Source of the DNA: a bacterium
GTDB taxonomy: Bacteria; Hinthialibacterota; Hinthialibacteria; OLB16
Assembly: GCA_022072055.1 (NCBI GenBank)
Contig: JAJVIK010000021.1
Location: 94,189-158,188 of the forward strand
Direction of reading: 5' to 3'
Length of the DNA: 64,000 nucleotides
A model generated the notes under the pieces. The model worked only from the letters and a program-made list of their open reading frames with translations. It was not told where the DNA came from and searched no databases. The translations under genes and the position numbers were made by a program. This document shows positions 25,815 through 34,917 of the stretch, piece after piece. Positions within the stretch are counted from its first letter, which is position 1, and each line of letters opens with the position of its first letter.

Positions 25815-26811
25815 GTCGGATGTCCAGCGCGGGATAAGCGCACAAGGCCAGGAGCACCAAGGCCGGAAAAACCAGGTGGCTGGTCAGGTGAAAAAGGAAT
25901 TCGGCCTTGATCCGGACCGGAACCCGCGCCGCAAGGACCTCCGGACCGAGCTTCCGAAGGGTTTCCACCGCCCCGCGCGTCCAGCGGTACTGTTGCGACT
26001 TGAAGGCGTTGACCTCCTTGGGGAGCTCCGCCGGGGTGACCACCGCGTTGAGGTAACGGAACTTCCATCCCGCAAGCTGCGCGCGGTAGGAAAGGTCGAG
26101 GTCCTCGGTGAGGGTGTCGGAATGCCAGCCTCCGGCCTCTTCAATGCAGCGCTTGCGCCATACCCCGGCGGTGCCGTTGAAATTGAGGAAAAGCCCGGCT
26201 CGATCCCGGGTCTGGCTTTCCATCACGAAATGACCATCGAGAAACAGGGCCTGCATCCGGGTAAGAAACGAGGCATTCTCGTTCAGGTGGCCCCAACGGG
26301 TCTGGACCATCCCGACTGAAGGCTCGGAGAAACAGGGAACCACGCGCAAAAGGAAGTCCGGGGGCGGAACGAAGTCCGCGTCAAAGATGGCGATCAGTTC
26401 CCCCCTCGCGCGCGCGGTTCCTTCCTTCAGCGCCCCGGCCTTGAATCCCGACCTCTCGCGCCGATGGTGGTGGGCGATTCGGAATCCCTCGGCCCGGATT
26501 TCACGGACAAGGCGCTCGGCGATCCGTGAGGTTTCATCCGTTGAATCATCAAGGACTTGAAACTCGATCCGGTCCCTGGGATAGCGGAGCGCTAGTGCGG
26601 CGCGGAGCAGTCGCTCCACAACCGCCCGTTCATTGTAGATCGGGAGCTGAACAGTAACCGAGGGAAGGGTCGCGTTCTCCGGATCGGCCGGCGGCGGGTC
26701 CGGAATCGGCGCATGTCGAAGGCGTTGATAGATCAACCAGGGGATATGGAGACCGTGGAGCGACAGCCCAATCAGAAGGCTGAAATACAGAACGAGAAAG
26801 ATGGATTCCAT
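25369..26811 (-). CDS. Processive family 2 glycosyltransferase (cellulose/mannan synthase-like)
   Basis: 480 residues. N-terminal membrane helices (FLVLYFSLLIGLSLHGLHIP), then a GT2 catalytic domain: VTVQLPIYNERAVVERLLRA, FQVLDDSTDET, the DxD site in LIAIFDADFVPP, the TEDLDLSYR acid, and QQYRW, the QxxRW motif of processive synthases. Four C-terminal membrane helices follow (FPALVLLALCAYP, LPLYILGIFSVNVFYLW, LLFLGTGLAVSNSIAVW, IPFLLVFGLGFGGMG). It resembles CslA-type mannan/glucomannan synthases. The 3' end overlaps antisense the extended hicA frame. It precedes no obvious export partner except the ABC genes upstream. Confidence 0.92.
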   Translation of the reverse strand: MESIFLVLYFSLLIGLSLHGLHIPWLIYQRLRHAPIPDPPPADPENATLPSVTVQLPIYNERAVVERLLRAALALRYPRDRIEFQVLDDSTDETSRIAERLVREIRAEGFRIAHHHRRERSGFKAGALKEGTARARGELIAIFDADFVPPPDFLLRVVPCFSEPSVGMVQTRWGHLNENASFLTRMQALFLDGHFVMESQTRDRAGLFLNFNGTAGVWRKRCIEEAGGWHSDTLTEDLDLSYRAQLAGWKFRYLNAVVTPAELPKEVNAFKSQQYRWTRGAVETLRKLGPEVLAARVPVRIKAEFLFHLTSHLVFPALVLLALCAYPALDIRLTDSPWKLAVVDLPLYILGIFSVNVFYLWGQWVAHPEDRRRLFRIPGLLFLGTGLAVSNSIAVWEGYRGGEHDFVRTPKDGGASRSPYRAPSSRSAWFELLLAGYLALCILHAASRGHYASIPFLLVFGLGFGGMGVMSVREQLRQVA

Positions 26812-26853
26812 TCCTGTTCGATAGTGCGGTCCGGCGCCCTTCGTTCCGCCGGA

Positions 26854-27546
26854 TCAAGGCGCTTTCTTCGGTCCTTCGGACTCTTCAAGAAATCTCCGGA
26901 GGAAGGACCAGTCGCCTTCCCCTTCCCCCAATAAACGTTCCAGGTCCGCGAGAGTATCAATATCGTAACTTTCGGGACCGATTCCCGCTCTCCAACCCTT
27001 CCGCTTCGCCGCGCGAAGCGTGTCCTCGAAGGTGGTGGAGCAGGACCAGCGGACTGTCTCGAACATATCCTCCGGGGGGCGGGAAAGTCCGAGGAGATAG
27101 TATCCTCCATCCGATGCCGGTCCCAGAATTATATCCGAATTCTCGAATAAGCGCAGGTTCTCCCGAACGATATCCGCCGAAAGCTGGGGGGAATCCGAGC
27201 CGATAGCCAGCACCTGCTTCCAACCCCTATCGAACTGTCGGTCAAACGCATGCTTGAGCCGCAGGCCCAAGTCCTCTCCGCACTGGAAGGCAACTTCCGC
27301 CTCGGTCGAGAGCCATTGTCGAGCCTGCTCCGCGGCGTGCGCGTGGTCCACGCCAGGCTCCACCGCAAGGCAAACCTCGACGGAAACGGCGGGAGCCATA
27401 CTGGTCAGCGTGGCGACAAAGGGGGGGACCCAAGCCTCGTAGAGCCTCGCGGCGGCGAGCTCGCCAACCTCCCGAGCCAAACGAGTCTTCACACACCCCA
27501 CCGCGGGGAGTTTGGCGAAGACCATAGCCCGCGCCTGATCATTCAC
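26854..27546 (-). CDS. TIGR04282/DUF2064 family glycosyltransferase-like protein
   Basis: 230 residues, start GTG at 27546 with SD AGGAAG, overlapping the ABC gene stop by 4 nt. Motifs fit the DUF2064 nucleotide-sugar/nucleotidyl transferase fold: MVFAKLPAVGCVKTRLA near the N-terminus, VLAIGSDSPQLS in the centre and ILGPASDGGYYLLGL, then SYDIDTLADLERLL. Members occur in arsenosugar loci and in many polysaccharide or cofactor loci; there are no arsenic genes here. The likely role is in the same surface glycan or glycolipid pathway as the neighbouring GT2 and ABC exporter. Confidence 0.85.
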   Translation of the reverse strand: MNDQARAMVFAKLPAVGCVKTRLAREVGELAAARLYEAWVPPFVATLTSMAPAVSVEVCLAVEPGVDHAHAAEQARQWLSTEAEVAFQCGEDLGLRLKHAFDRQFDRGWKQVLAIGSDSPQLSADIVRENLRLFENSDIILGPASDGGYYLLGLSRPPEDMFETVRWSCSTTFEDTLRAAKRKGWRAGIGPESYDIDTLADLERLLGEGEGDWSFLRRFLEESEGPKKAP

Positions 27547-29330
27547 GCCAGGGCTTCCTGAGTTTTGTATTGGAGCTCATAGAGGCGATGGTAGAGACCA
27601 CGCGCGGCGAGGAGTTCCTCATGGGTTCCCATCTCCGCCACGCGCCCCTTGCTCATGACCAGGATGCGGTCGCAATTGTGGATGGTGGAGAGACGGTGCG
27701 CGACAATCAGGCTGGTTCGTCCCTCGGTCAACCGAGCCAGCGCGCGCTGGATGGTTCGCTCGGTTTCGGTGTCCACGCTCGAGGTGGCCTCGTCCAACAC
27801 CAGGATTCGCGGATCGTGGGCAAGCGCGCGCGCGAAGCTGACCAGTTGACGCTCGCCCACGGAGAGGCTTCGACCGCGTTCGCCCAAGGGGGAGTCCAGC
27901 CCTTGGGGGAGTTTGGAGACCAAGGCCTCCATCCCGAGTTCCCGGATCACCCGTTCGGCATCCGCGCGGGAAATCCGCGGATCGCGCAGGGTGATGTTGT
28001 CCAGGACAGTCCCCGAGAAGAGAAACACATCCTGGAGCACAATTCCGAAATTGGCTCGCAGGTTCGCCAGGTTCCAGTCCCGCAAGTCCACTCCATCGAT
28101 CAGGATGCGACCGCCGATCACATCGTAAAACCGGCACAGCAGACTCATCACCGTGCTCTTGCCCGAGCCGGTGGCCCCCACAAAGGCGATCCGTTCGCCC
28201 GGTTCGGCCACGAAGCTGACTTGGTGCAGGACCGGCTCGCCGGTGCGATACTCGAAATCCACTTGGTCGAAGACCACACGCCCGCGCGCCGAGACGATCG
28301 GATGAGGGGATTCGGGGCCGGCGATGGAGATGGGTTCATCCAGGAGTTTGAAGATGCGCTCGGAGGAGGCCATCGCCGATTGCAGGGTGCCGTACTGGGC
28401 CGAGAGCTCGCGGATCGGTTGGAAGAACTTGAACAGGTACTCCATGAAGGCGACCAGCGTGCCGAGGGTCAGCGCGCCCGAGAGAACCTGGATTCCCCCG
28501 TACCACAGCACCGCGCCCATGCCCAGGGCGGAGACCACCTCAACCGCGGGAAAGAAGACCGCGTAGGCCAGGATGGTCTGAATGTTGGCGTCGTAGTGGT
28601 CTTTGTTCAGTCGTTTGAACTTTTCGAGGTTGCGCTCTTCGCGGACAAAAGCCTGAACGGTCTGGAGGCCGGTGACATTCTCCTGGAGAAAGGAGTTGAG
28701 CCGGGCGATCCGTGTGCGCACCGCGCGAAACCCCTCGCGCGACCAAACGCGGAAATACCGAGAGATGATCAGCATCAGCGGCAACACCGACAGAGCGAGC
28801 AGGGTCAGCGGGACACTCATCCACAGCAAGATTCCGAGGATTCCAATCAGCAGGAACAACGCGCCGAAGATGTGGGTGATCCCCTCGGAGAACAGTTCGT
28901 TCAGAACCTCGATGTCGCCGGTCACTCGGGTCATGAGTCGTCCCACGGGGGTCTTGTCGAAAAAGGAGAGGGACAGCCGCTGCAGGTGGTCGAAGAGTTC
29001 GATCCGCAAATCAAACATGGCGTACTGGCCCGTGCTGTTGACCGCGAGGATGTAAAGGAACTGGATCGCGTACTCGATGGTCACCGCGCCGAGAAAAGCC
29101 CCAAGGAGCAGCGCGAGCTCGCGGTGGTCCCCGTTCGGGATGGTGTGGTCGATGGCCCAGCGGACAAAGAGCGGCTGGATGAGCGAGAACGAAGCCACCA
29201 AGAGCGAGAGGGCGACCGCGAGCGCGACTCGCGCCCGATAGGGGCGCAAGTAAGTCAGCAGACGCCGCGCGAGACGGGCGTCATAGGCCTTCCCCAGCGC
29301 TTCTTCCTCATGGGGATGTTGTCCGCTCAC
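27543..29330 (-). CDS. ABC exporter half-transporter (subunit with catalytic Glu)
   Basis: 595 residues. Six-helix exporter membrane domain (about 30-320), then the nucleotide-binding domain: Walker A VGATGSGKST, signature LSVGERQL (degenerate but usual in MdlB-type partners), Walker B ILVLDEATSSVD with catalytic Glu, and switch His in LIVAHRLSTI. Its start (GTG, SD GAGGAG) overlaps the stop of the partner gene by 4 nt. Together they make a heterodimeric exporter of the MdlAB/TM287-288 type. The substrate may be a lipid or glycolipid, given the glycosyltransferase neighbours. Confidence 0.9.
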   Translation of the reverse strand: MSGQHPHEEEALGKAYDARLARRLLTYLRPYRARVALAVALSLLVASFSLIQPLFVRWAIDHTIPNGDHRELALLLGAFLGAVTIEYAIQFLYILAVNSTGQYAMFDLRIELFDHLQRLSLSFFDKTPVGRLMTRVTGDIEVLNELFSEGITHIFGALFLLIGILGILLWMSVPLTLLALSVLPLMLIISRYFRVWSREGFRAVRTRIARLNSFLQENVTGLQTVQAFVREERNLEKFKRLNKDHYDANIQTILAYAVFFPAVEVVSALGMGAVLWYGGIQVLSGALTLGTLVAFMEYLFKFFQPIRELSAQYGTLQSAMASSERIFKLLDEPISIAGPESPHPIVSARGRVVFDQVDFEYRTGEPVLHQVSFVAEPGERIAFVGATGSGKSTVMSLLCRFYDVIGGRILIDGVDLRDWNLANLRANFGIVLQDVFLFSGTVLDNITLRDPRISRADAERVIRELGMEALVSKLPQGLDSPLGERGRSLSVGERQLVSFARALAHDPRILVLDEATSSVDTETERTIQRALARLTEGRTSLIVAHRLSTIHNCDRILVMSKGRVAEMGTHEELLAARGLYHRLYELQYKTQEALA

Positions 29331-31150
29331 GCGATCATCTCCTCGATTTGGGCCTCCAGGAGCTGGTGAGAATGAAGGGTGGCGTATAGCCCCCCCAGCT
29401 CCAGGAGATCTTCATGCGTTCCACGCTCGGCAACCGCGCCATCCTCGAGCACAATGATCCAGTCGGCGTTCCGGACAGTGGAAATCCGGTGGGAGATAAG
29501 CAGGGTCGTGCGGCCCGCCATCACTCCACGCAGCCCCTCCAGGATCTTTTCCTCCGTGTGGGTGTCCACCGCGGAGAGGGCGTCATCCAGAATCAGGATC
29601 TTCGGATCGATGGCCACGGCGCGGGCGATGGCGGCGCGTTGACGCTGCCCGCCGGAAAGAGTGATTCCCCGTTCGCCGACCAGGGTTTCGTACCCCTGCG
29701 GAAACTCGATCACATTATCATGCAGTGCCGCCAGGCGGCTGGCTTCCTCGACCACGCCATCGGCAAGGAACTCCTCGGGTGACAGGCCGAAGGCAATGTT
29801 CTTGCGAACAGTGGCGGAAAACATGAAATGATCCTGAGACACCAACCCGATGGCCTTGCGCAGGTCCTTCAGCCGGTAGTTCCGGGCTGGGACTCCATCA
29901 ATCAGAATCTCTCCCCGGACCGGGTCCTGGAGACGTGGAACAAGGTGGGCGAGCGTGGACTTGCCGGAGCCGGTGGCCCCCACAATTCCCACGGTCGCTC
30001 CGGCGGGGATTTCCAAGTTGAGCGAACGCAGAACCGGGCGACCGGGGATGTACTCAAAGGTGACATCCCGGAACACGATCTCCCCGCGCGTTGGGGGGGG
30101 CGCACAGGGATCCGCCGGGTCCTTGATGGAAGGCTCCGTGTCCATCACCTCGTTGATGCGCTGGAGGGACACCACCCCGCGTTGAATCACGTTCAGCACC
30201 CAGCCGATGGAGATCATCGGAAACAGCAGCATGTTCAGATAGATCAGGAAGGCGGCGAAATCCCCAACGTCGAAGCCCCACCTCGGACTCATCATCAGGA
30301 AGCTCCCGAAACCGAGGACCACGAATCGTCCCAAGTTGTGGCTGAAGGCAAAGAATGGGTAAAGCGCCCCCTCGGCTCGGAAGTAGCTGAGGTTCTTTTC
30401 GAGATAATCCCGATTGAGGTCGCGGATGGCCTCGACCTCGGCATCCTCACGTACATAGGCCTTGACCACACGGATTCCGGTCAGGTTCTCCTGGACATAA
30501 GTGGAAATCTTGGAGAATTGCTCCTGAACCAGGGTGAAACGCTCTTCGACCACCTTGACCAAACGATTGGTCCCAAAGGCCATCAAGAGCGGAGGAAAGA
30601 GGGCCACAAGGGTCAAGACAGGGGATAGGTAGCACATTCCTGCAAGGACGCATGCCATTGTGAAAAAGGCGTTAATGGGGTACATCAGCCCCGGCCCCAG
30701 CATGGAGCGAACTTGGTTCAAGTCATTGGTGGCGCGGGCGATAATATCTCCTGTCGTCATTCTGTCAAAATAAGCGGGCGGCAGGCGAAGGAGATGCGCA
30801 AACAAGTCGTTGCGCAGGTCGTATTCCACCTTCCGACTGATCCCAATCAGGATCCAGCGCTGGTAAAAGCGAAAAACGGCGCTCAGGAGGGCAAACCCGA
30901 GGATGGCCAAGAAATACAGGATAAGCCGTTGTTCCCCGAGCCCCTCGGAGCCCGCCAGATGTTGGGTGATGTGCTTCAGTGTTCGGCTGACCAGCAGCGG
31001 CAAGACACTGGCCGTGGCGGCGGTGATGAGCACGCAGGCCACTCCGATCACCAAGGTGCGGCGGTATTGCTTGAGATAGGGAAACAGTGTCGGGATTTCA
31101 CGGCGCGCCGCCGCAAGGCCGGCCGTCTCTTGGCTCGCATCGGATGTCAT
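29327..31150 (-). CDS. ABC exporter half-transporter (degenerate Walker B subunit)
   Basis: 607 residues from the ATG at 31150 (a TTG 12 codons upstream is weaker). Exporter membrane domain with six helices, then the nucleotide-binding domain: Walker A VGATGSGKST, canonical signature LSGGQRQR, Walker B ILILDDALSAVD in which Asp replaces the catalytic Glu, and LLISHRIST. The non-catalytic site in one subunit is the hallmark of asymmetric heterodimeric exporters. It precedes its partner with a 4-nt overlap. It is divergent from the HDOD gene across a 91-nt gap that must hold both promoters. Confidence 0.9.
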   Translation of the reverse strand: MTSDASQETAGLAAARREIPTLFPYLKQYRRTLVIGVACVLITAATASVLPLLVSRTLKHITQHLAGSEGLGEQRLILYFLAILGFALLSAVFRFYQRWILIGISRKVEYDLRNDLFAHLLRLPPAYFDRMTTGDIIARATNDLNQVRSMLGPGLMYPINAFFTMACVLAGMCYLSPVLTLVALFPPLLMAFGTNRLVKVVEERFTLVQEQFSKISTYVQENLTGIRVVKAYVREDAEVEAIRDLNRDYLEKNLSYFRAEGALYPFFAFSHNLGRFVVLGFGSFLMMSPRWGFDVGDFAAFLIYLNMLLFPMISIGWVLNVIQRGVVSLQRINEVMDTEPSIKDPADPCAPPPTRGEIVFRDVTFEYIPGRPVLRSLNLEIPAGATVGIVGATGSGKSTLAHLVPRLQDPVRGEILIDGVPARNYRLKDLRKAIGLVSQDHFMFSATVRKNIAFGLSPEEFLADGVVEEASRLAALHDNVIEFPQGYETLVGERGITLSGGQRQRAAIARAVAIDPKILILDDALSAVDTHTEEKILEGLRGVMAGRTTLLISHRISTVRNADWIIVLEDGAVAERGTHEDLLELGGLYATLHSHQLLEAQIEEMIA

Positions 31151-31241
31151 AGTCTGGAATCTTACGGGAGCCTTCTTATCCCGCAACCCCCGCCCCAGCC
31201 GGTTTGTGACTGGGAGAGCCGAAAGGACGCGCGGTCCGCCG

Positions 31242-32447
31242 ATGAAGGAACTCGAGTTCTCAAAGTCCCTGGTCCAGTTCGCGACTCAGACCGACCCCCA
31301 TAACCTGTTTTCAACCGGGCACATGGAGCTGCTTCGGAAGCTCAATCGCCTCGACTTGTCGGCGCGGGACCTTTCCAAGGTGATTGTCAACAACCCGGCC
31401 ATCACCGCGCGAGTGCTGCGAGTCGCCAATTCGCCCTATTATGGCATCCCCAACAAGATCTCCACGCTCAACCACGCGGTGTCGCTTCTGGGAGTGGAGC
31501 AAGTCAGAACCCTGGTGCAGGCATTTTGTTTTTCCGAGGCGACTTCGACAGCCAAGGGCAAGGCGCGGATCTTCGAACCTCGCAGCTTCGCGGCTCATTC
31601 CCTGGCCGTGGCCCAGCTCGCGGGCAAGCTCGCGAAACACTTTGGCTTTCAGATGCTTGGAGCGGGCGAGGCGGAAACGGCGGGTCTGCTGCACGATATC
31701 GGCAAGAGTGTGCTGGCGGTGGACCAACAAAGCATCGCGCGGGACATGCGCAACGAGTATCTGCGCCGCGCCTCCACCACCCGGGAAGACGACTGTGAGG
31801 TGGGGACCCTTCTCGAGGCCGAACTCGAAATCCTGGGGTTCACTCATGCGGAGCTTGGGGCTTGGCTGGCCTCGACCTGGAACCTCCCCCTGGGGGTCCG
31901 AGAGGCCATCTATTACTCGCATGGTCCAATCGAGGAATGTGTCCAAAAGGAGTGGGCGTGCGTGGTGGCGGTGGCGGATGAGATCGCCAACACCTTTGGG
32001 ATGGAATGTCTGCCCACCAGTGCGGGGACCGGACCCGATCCGACCATCCTGGAGTTCCTCGAGAGGCAAGGAAAATTGAGGTTATACGAAAACCTGCCCG
32101 GCGCCCTGGAAAAGGATATTGAGCGTGTCCAGGGTCTCCACTCGCTGGTGTCCGAGGATCGCGCCCCCCAAATGGAAGACTCGCGTTTGGAGACGGTCAT
32201 CGAGGAGCACGCCCCACAGCCTCGCGCCCAGGTCTCCGTGGCGGCTTCCCCCGGCTGGAGCCTCCTGGTCCCCGGCTTGCCTCAAATGAACCGGGGGGCC
32301 ACGGTCTTTGGCGGGGGTCTGTTCGCGCTGTTTCTGGGAGCTGGACTACTCGCGGTGGCCTTTACGCTGGTGGGAAATGGGGAGCTTGCGGCGGGATGCG
32401 CGGTGGCCGCCCTGCTTTCCTGGTTGGTTTCAGTGTTTGCCGCTTGA
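31242..32447 (+). CDS. HDOD-domain signalling protein with C-terminal membrane segments
   Basis: 401 residues from the ATG at 31242 (AAAGGA upstream). The HDOD module is evident: LSARDLSKVIVNNPAITARV, RVANSPYYGIPNKISTLNHA, VSLLGVEQVRTLVQAF and LLHDIGKSVLA; here the HD pair is present, whereas many HDOD proteins lack it. A charged linker follows. The end has two hydrophobic stretches (ATVFGGGLFALFLGAGLLAV and ELAAGCAVAALLSWLVSVF), so the protein is probably anchored with its HDOD domain in the cytosol. HDOD proteins act in motility, biofilm or stress signalling. It converges on the dsbD-like gene with only 10 nt between stops. Confidence 0.85.
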   Translation: MKELEFSKSLVQFATQTDPHNLFSTGHMELLRKLNRLDLSARDLSKVIVNNPAITARVLRVANSPYYGIPNKISTLNHAVSLLGVEQVRTLVQAFCFSEATSTAKGKARIFEPRSFAAHSLAVAQLAGKLAKHFGFQMLGAGEAETAGLLHDIGKSVLAVDQQSIARDMRNEYLRRASTTREDDCEVGTLLEAELEILGFTHAELGAWLASTWNLPLGVREAIYYSHGPIEECVQKEWACVVAVADEIANTFGMECLPTSAGTGPDPTILEFLERQGKLRLYENLPGALEKDIERVQGLHSLVSEDRAPQMEDSRLETVIEEHAPQPRAQVSVAASPGWSLLVPGLPQMNRGATVFGGGLFALFLGAGLLAVAFTLVGNGELAAGCAVAALLSWLVSVFAA

Positions 32448-32457
32448 GGAAGACCGG

Positions 32458-34911
32458 TCAGACGATGTCCTTGATCAGATCCAAGAACTCTTCCACTGAA
32501 ATCACATCGGCGATCCGCTTGTGTGGCAGAAAGCGGCCTTGGGAGTCGTAGAACTCAATCACCGGCACCGCGAAAACCCCTTGTCGAACCTGGAGGTCGC
32601 TGACTTCCTTGTTGGAGCGACTCTCGGAAAGATTGACCTTGATCGCCACAAAACGCTCCAGGGCCCTTTGAACTTTCGGGTCGGAGAAAACCTTGTGATC
32701 GAGCTCATCGCACTTCTCGCAAACATTCGTGCGGTATTTGACGATCACGCTCTTCCCGGAGGCGCGCGCCCTATCGAGATCGGCAAGGGGAGCTCCACTC
32801 AACCAAGCGATGCCCACGGTCTCGGCGTGGTCCGCCGGCTTATCCGCTGGGGCGGTCATCCCTACTCCCGGGACCCAGCCTTGGAGCGCCGCGAATCGTT
32901 GCAGCGGCAGGGAGGCCGCAAGCAGCGCCGCCATCGTGGCGAACGACAGAACGGCGCGGGAAAGCCCCTCGGTCCCTTGATTCTTAATGCTCACAAACGT
33001 GGCCACCCCAAGGAAGTACGCGGTGGTCAGCCCCCACAGCCAGCTTTCGGGAATGACAAAGTGGACCCAATACAGCGCCAGCCCGAGAAGAAGCAGGCCG
33101 AAGAAGTCCTTGACCGCCACCATCCAGGCCCCGGCCTTCGGAAGGTACCGGATGGAGCTCGAGAAGGTGGCGATCACGAAGAACAGAACGCCGATTCCCC
33201 AGGCGTAGATGAACAAGAGCCAGAAGCCGAGGAAGAAGCTCTGGGTCTTGGCCACCCAGGTGAGAATGCCAAGGAGGATCGGCTCACCGCAGGGGGCGAA
33301 CACAATGCTGCTCACCAGCCCCATCGAGAAGGCGCCCATGTAACCTTTGCGATTGACCCTGGAGGCCGCGCTCACCCATGAGGATGGCAGGTAGAACACA
33401 AACACATCGAGCATCGAAAGGGCGAGGACCACATAGAAAAGCGCCACCACACCGATCAACCAGGGGTTCTCCATCATGGTCCCAAAGACCGTTCCGAGCG
33501 CCGCCGCGACCACTCCCAGCGAGGCATAGGAAAGCGCCACTCCCAGAATATAGGTCCCGGCAAGGGAGCAGGCCTGAACGCGAGACCTCACCTCCTTAGC
33601 CCCGAAAATCGCCACCGTGGCGGGGATCATCGGGTAAACACAGGGTGTGAAGCTGGTCAGAATGCCTCCGATGAAGGCGAGCAGAAACGCCACCCACAGG
33701 TTCCGAGTCACCGTGCGCTCAAAGAAACCGGTGTCCTTGAGAGCCTGGCGCGAGAGGATCGAGTCGCCGCTCGCGGTCGCCGGGGAGGCTGTTGTTTCAA
33801 CAGGTTCCTCAGGCTCAGGCCATGATGCGCGGGGATCTAGCCTCTCGGTTCGGACCTCCGCCATGGAGAGTCCCGCATTGCTCTTGGCGAGCCGAGTCGA
33901 GATGGAATGAGTCTCCGGTGGGAAGCAGACCCCTTTGGGCCCATCGGTGCAGCCGGAGAAGGTCAGCAGGACCTGCAAGTCCTTCCCCTGCTCCTCGCCG
34001 GTGATCCAACGCACGGGGATCCGGAGCTCCCCCGGAGTTCGGAGAATCGCCTCGGTTTCATCCCGGATTTCCATGTAGTGGAGCTCCCGCGCGGGCGCCA
34101 GCGCCGCGCCGACATGGAGCCCCTTTCCCTTGATCTTCTCGACGGCGAGAGTTGAGAGCACCAGGTGCGCCGCTTCCCCGGCGGTGACTTTCAGGCTGAG
34201 CGTTCCCGAATCCGGGCTCCCAGCCATCCATTGAGGAGACTCCATCCGGAAAGGGCTCCTCGAGCCGGAAGGACTTCCCACTTGCTGCTTTGATCCCGAT
34301 GCAGGCTCAAGCCCCGGAAGCGAGAGAACCCCGAAGGGGTCCTCAAATGGCGAAGCGGATTCACCCCGCGCCTCCGATTGAGGTGTCTCGACCTCCAGGA
34401 GGGGGCTTAGAATGGCATGCCACTCCTCCTTGGAATGAGCCTCACCGAGGGTCCGGACCTTCTCCCCGGTGGCGCTGAAGATGATCGCGAAGGGATTGGC
34501 GGCATACTCCGGGTCGATGGCGCGACGGAAGGCCACATCGGAGCCGGGTTTCTTATAGTACTTCACAAAGGGGAGTTGCAGCCTTTCAGTCAGGCGCGCC
34601 GCCGCCTCGAATCGCGCCTCGGGATCGGTGTTCACGGAGGCGATCCGGAGACCCTTGGGTCCCAGCTCTCGGTGGACCTCGATCAAGTCCGGGAGCTCCT
34701 CCACGCACGGCTCACAGGTGACCTCCCAGAAAGTCACCAGCGTGGCCTGCCCCTTGAAGCCGGCCACAACCTCCGGCCAGGTCTGGGGGGAAACTTCTTT
34801 TCCAAGTTGGGATGGAACTTGCGCCGGCGCGGGCGAAAGCAAGCCCAGGAGGACCGCGATTCCGGCTGCGGCTGTGAGGGAACGGAAACCGAACGAAGCC
34901 TTCCTCGACAT
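32458..34911 (-). CDS. DsbD-type thiol:disulfide transporter with extra N-terminal TlpA-like domain
   Basis: 817 residues. Signal peptide, then a TlpA-like thioredoxin domain (about 30-170) with active site CEPC in FWEVTCEPCVEELP. Next is a periplasmic DsbD-alpha-like region, and then an eight-helix CcdA/DsbD membrane domain with the two conserved Cys in FTPCVYPMIP and FAPCGEPIL. The C-terminal thioredoxin domain has CEKC (TNVCEKCDELDHKVFSD). DsbD moves electrons from cytosolic thioredoxin to periplasmic thiol proteins. The extra N-terminal redox domain is unusual and closely resembles the neighbouring lipoprotein, suggesting duplication and fusion. The start ATG at 34911 lies 6 nt after the lipoprotein stop (operon). 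Confidence 0.9.
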   Translation of the reverse strand: MSRKASFGFRSLTAAAGIAVLLGLLSPAPAQVPSQLGKEVSPQTWPEVVAGFKGQATLVTFWEVTCEPCVEELPDLIEVHRELGPKGLRIASVNTDPEARFEAAARLTERLQLPFVKYYKKPGSDVAFRRAIDPEYAANPFAIIFSATGEKVRTLGEAHSKEEWHAILSPLLEVETPQSEARGESASPFEDPFGVLSLPGLEPASGSKQQVGSPSGSRSPFRMESPQWMAGSPDSGTLSLKVTAGEAAHLVLSTLAVEKIKGKGLHVGAALAPARELHYMEIRDETEAILRTPGELRIPVRWITGEEQGKDLQVLLTFSGCTDGPKGVCFPPETHSISTRLAKSNAGLSMAEVRTERLDPRASWPEPEEPVETTASPATASGDSILSRQALKDTGFFERTVTRNLWVAFLLAFIGGILTSFTPCVYPMIPATVAIFGAKEVRSRVQACSLAGTYILGVALSYASLGVVAAALGTVFGTMMENPWLIGVVALFYVVLALSMLDVFVFYLPSSWVSAASRVNRKGYMGAFSMGLVSSIVFAPCGEPILLGILTWVAKTQSFFLGFWLLFIYAWGIGVLFFVIATFSSSIRYLPKAGAWMVAVKDFFGLLLLGLALYWVHFVIPESWLWGLTTAYFLGVATFVSIKNQGTEGLSRAVLSFATMAALLAASLPLQRFAALQGWVPGVGMTAPADKPADHAETVGIAWLSGAPLADLDRARASGKSVIVKYRTNVCEKCDELDHKVFSDPKVQRALERFVAIKVNLSESRSNKEVSDLQVRQGVFAVPVIEFYDSQGRFLPHKRIADVISVEEFLDLIKDIV

Positions 34912-34917
34912 GGTGAA

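Noticed and set aside
27570..29369. 599-codon plus-strand frame
   Set aside because: It is antisense to an ABC exporter gene with intact Walker motifs; its charged, His/Asp/Gln-rich composition is that of a reverse-complement shadow.
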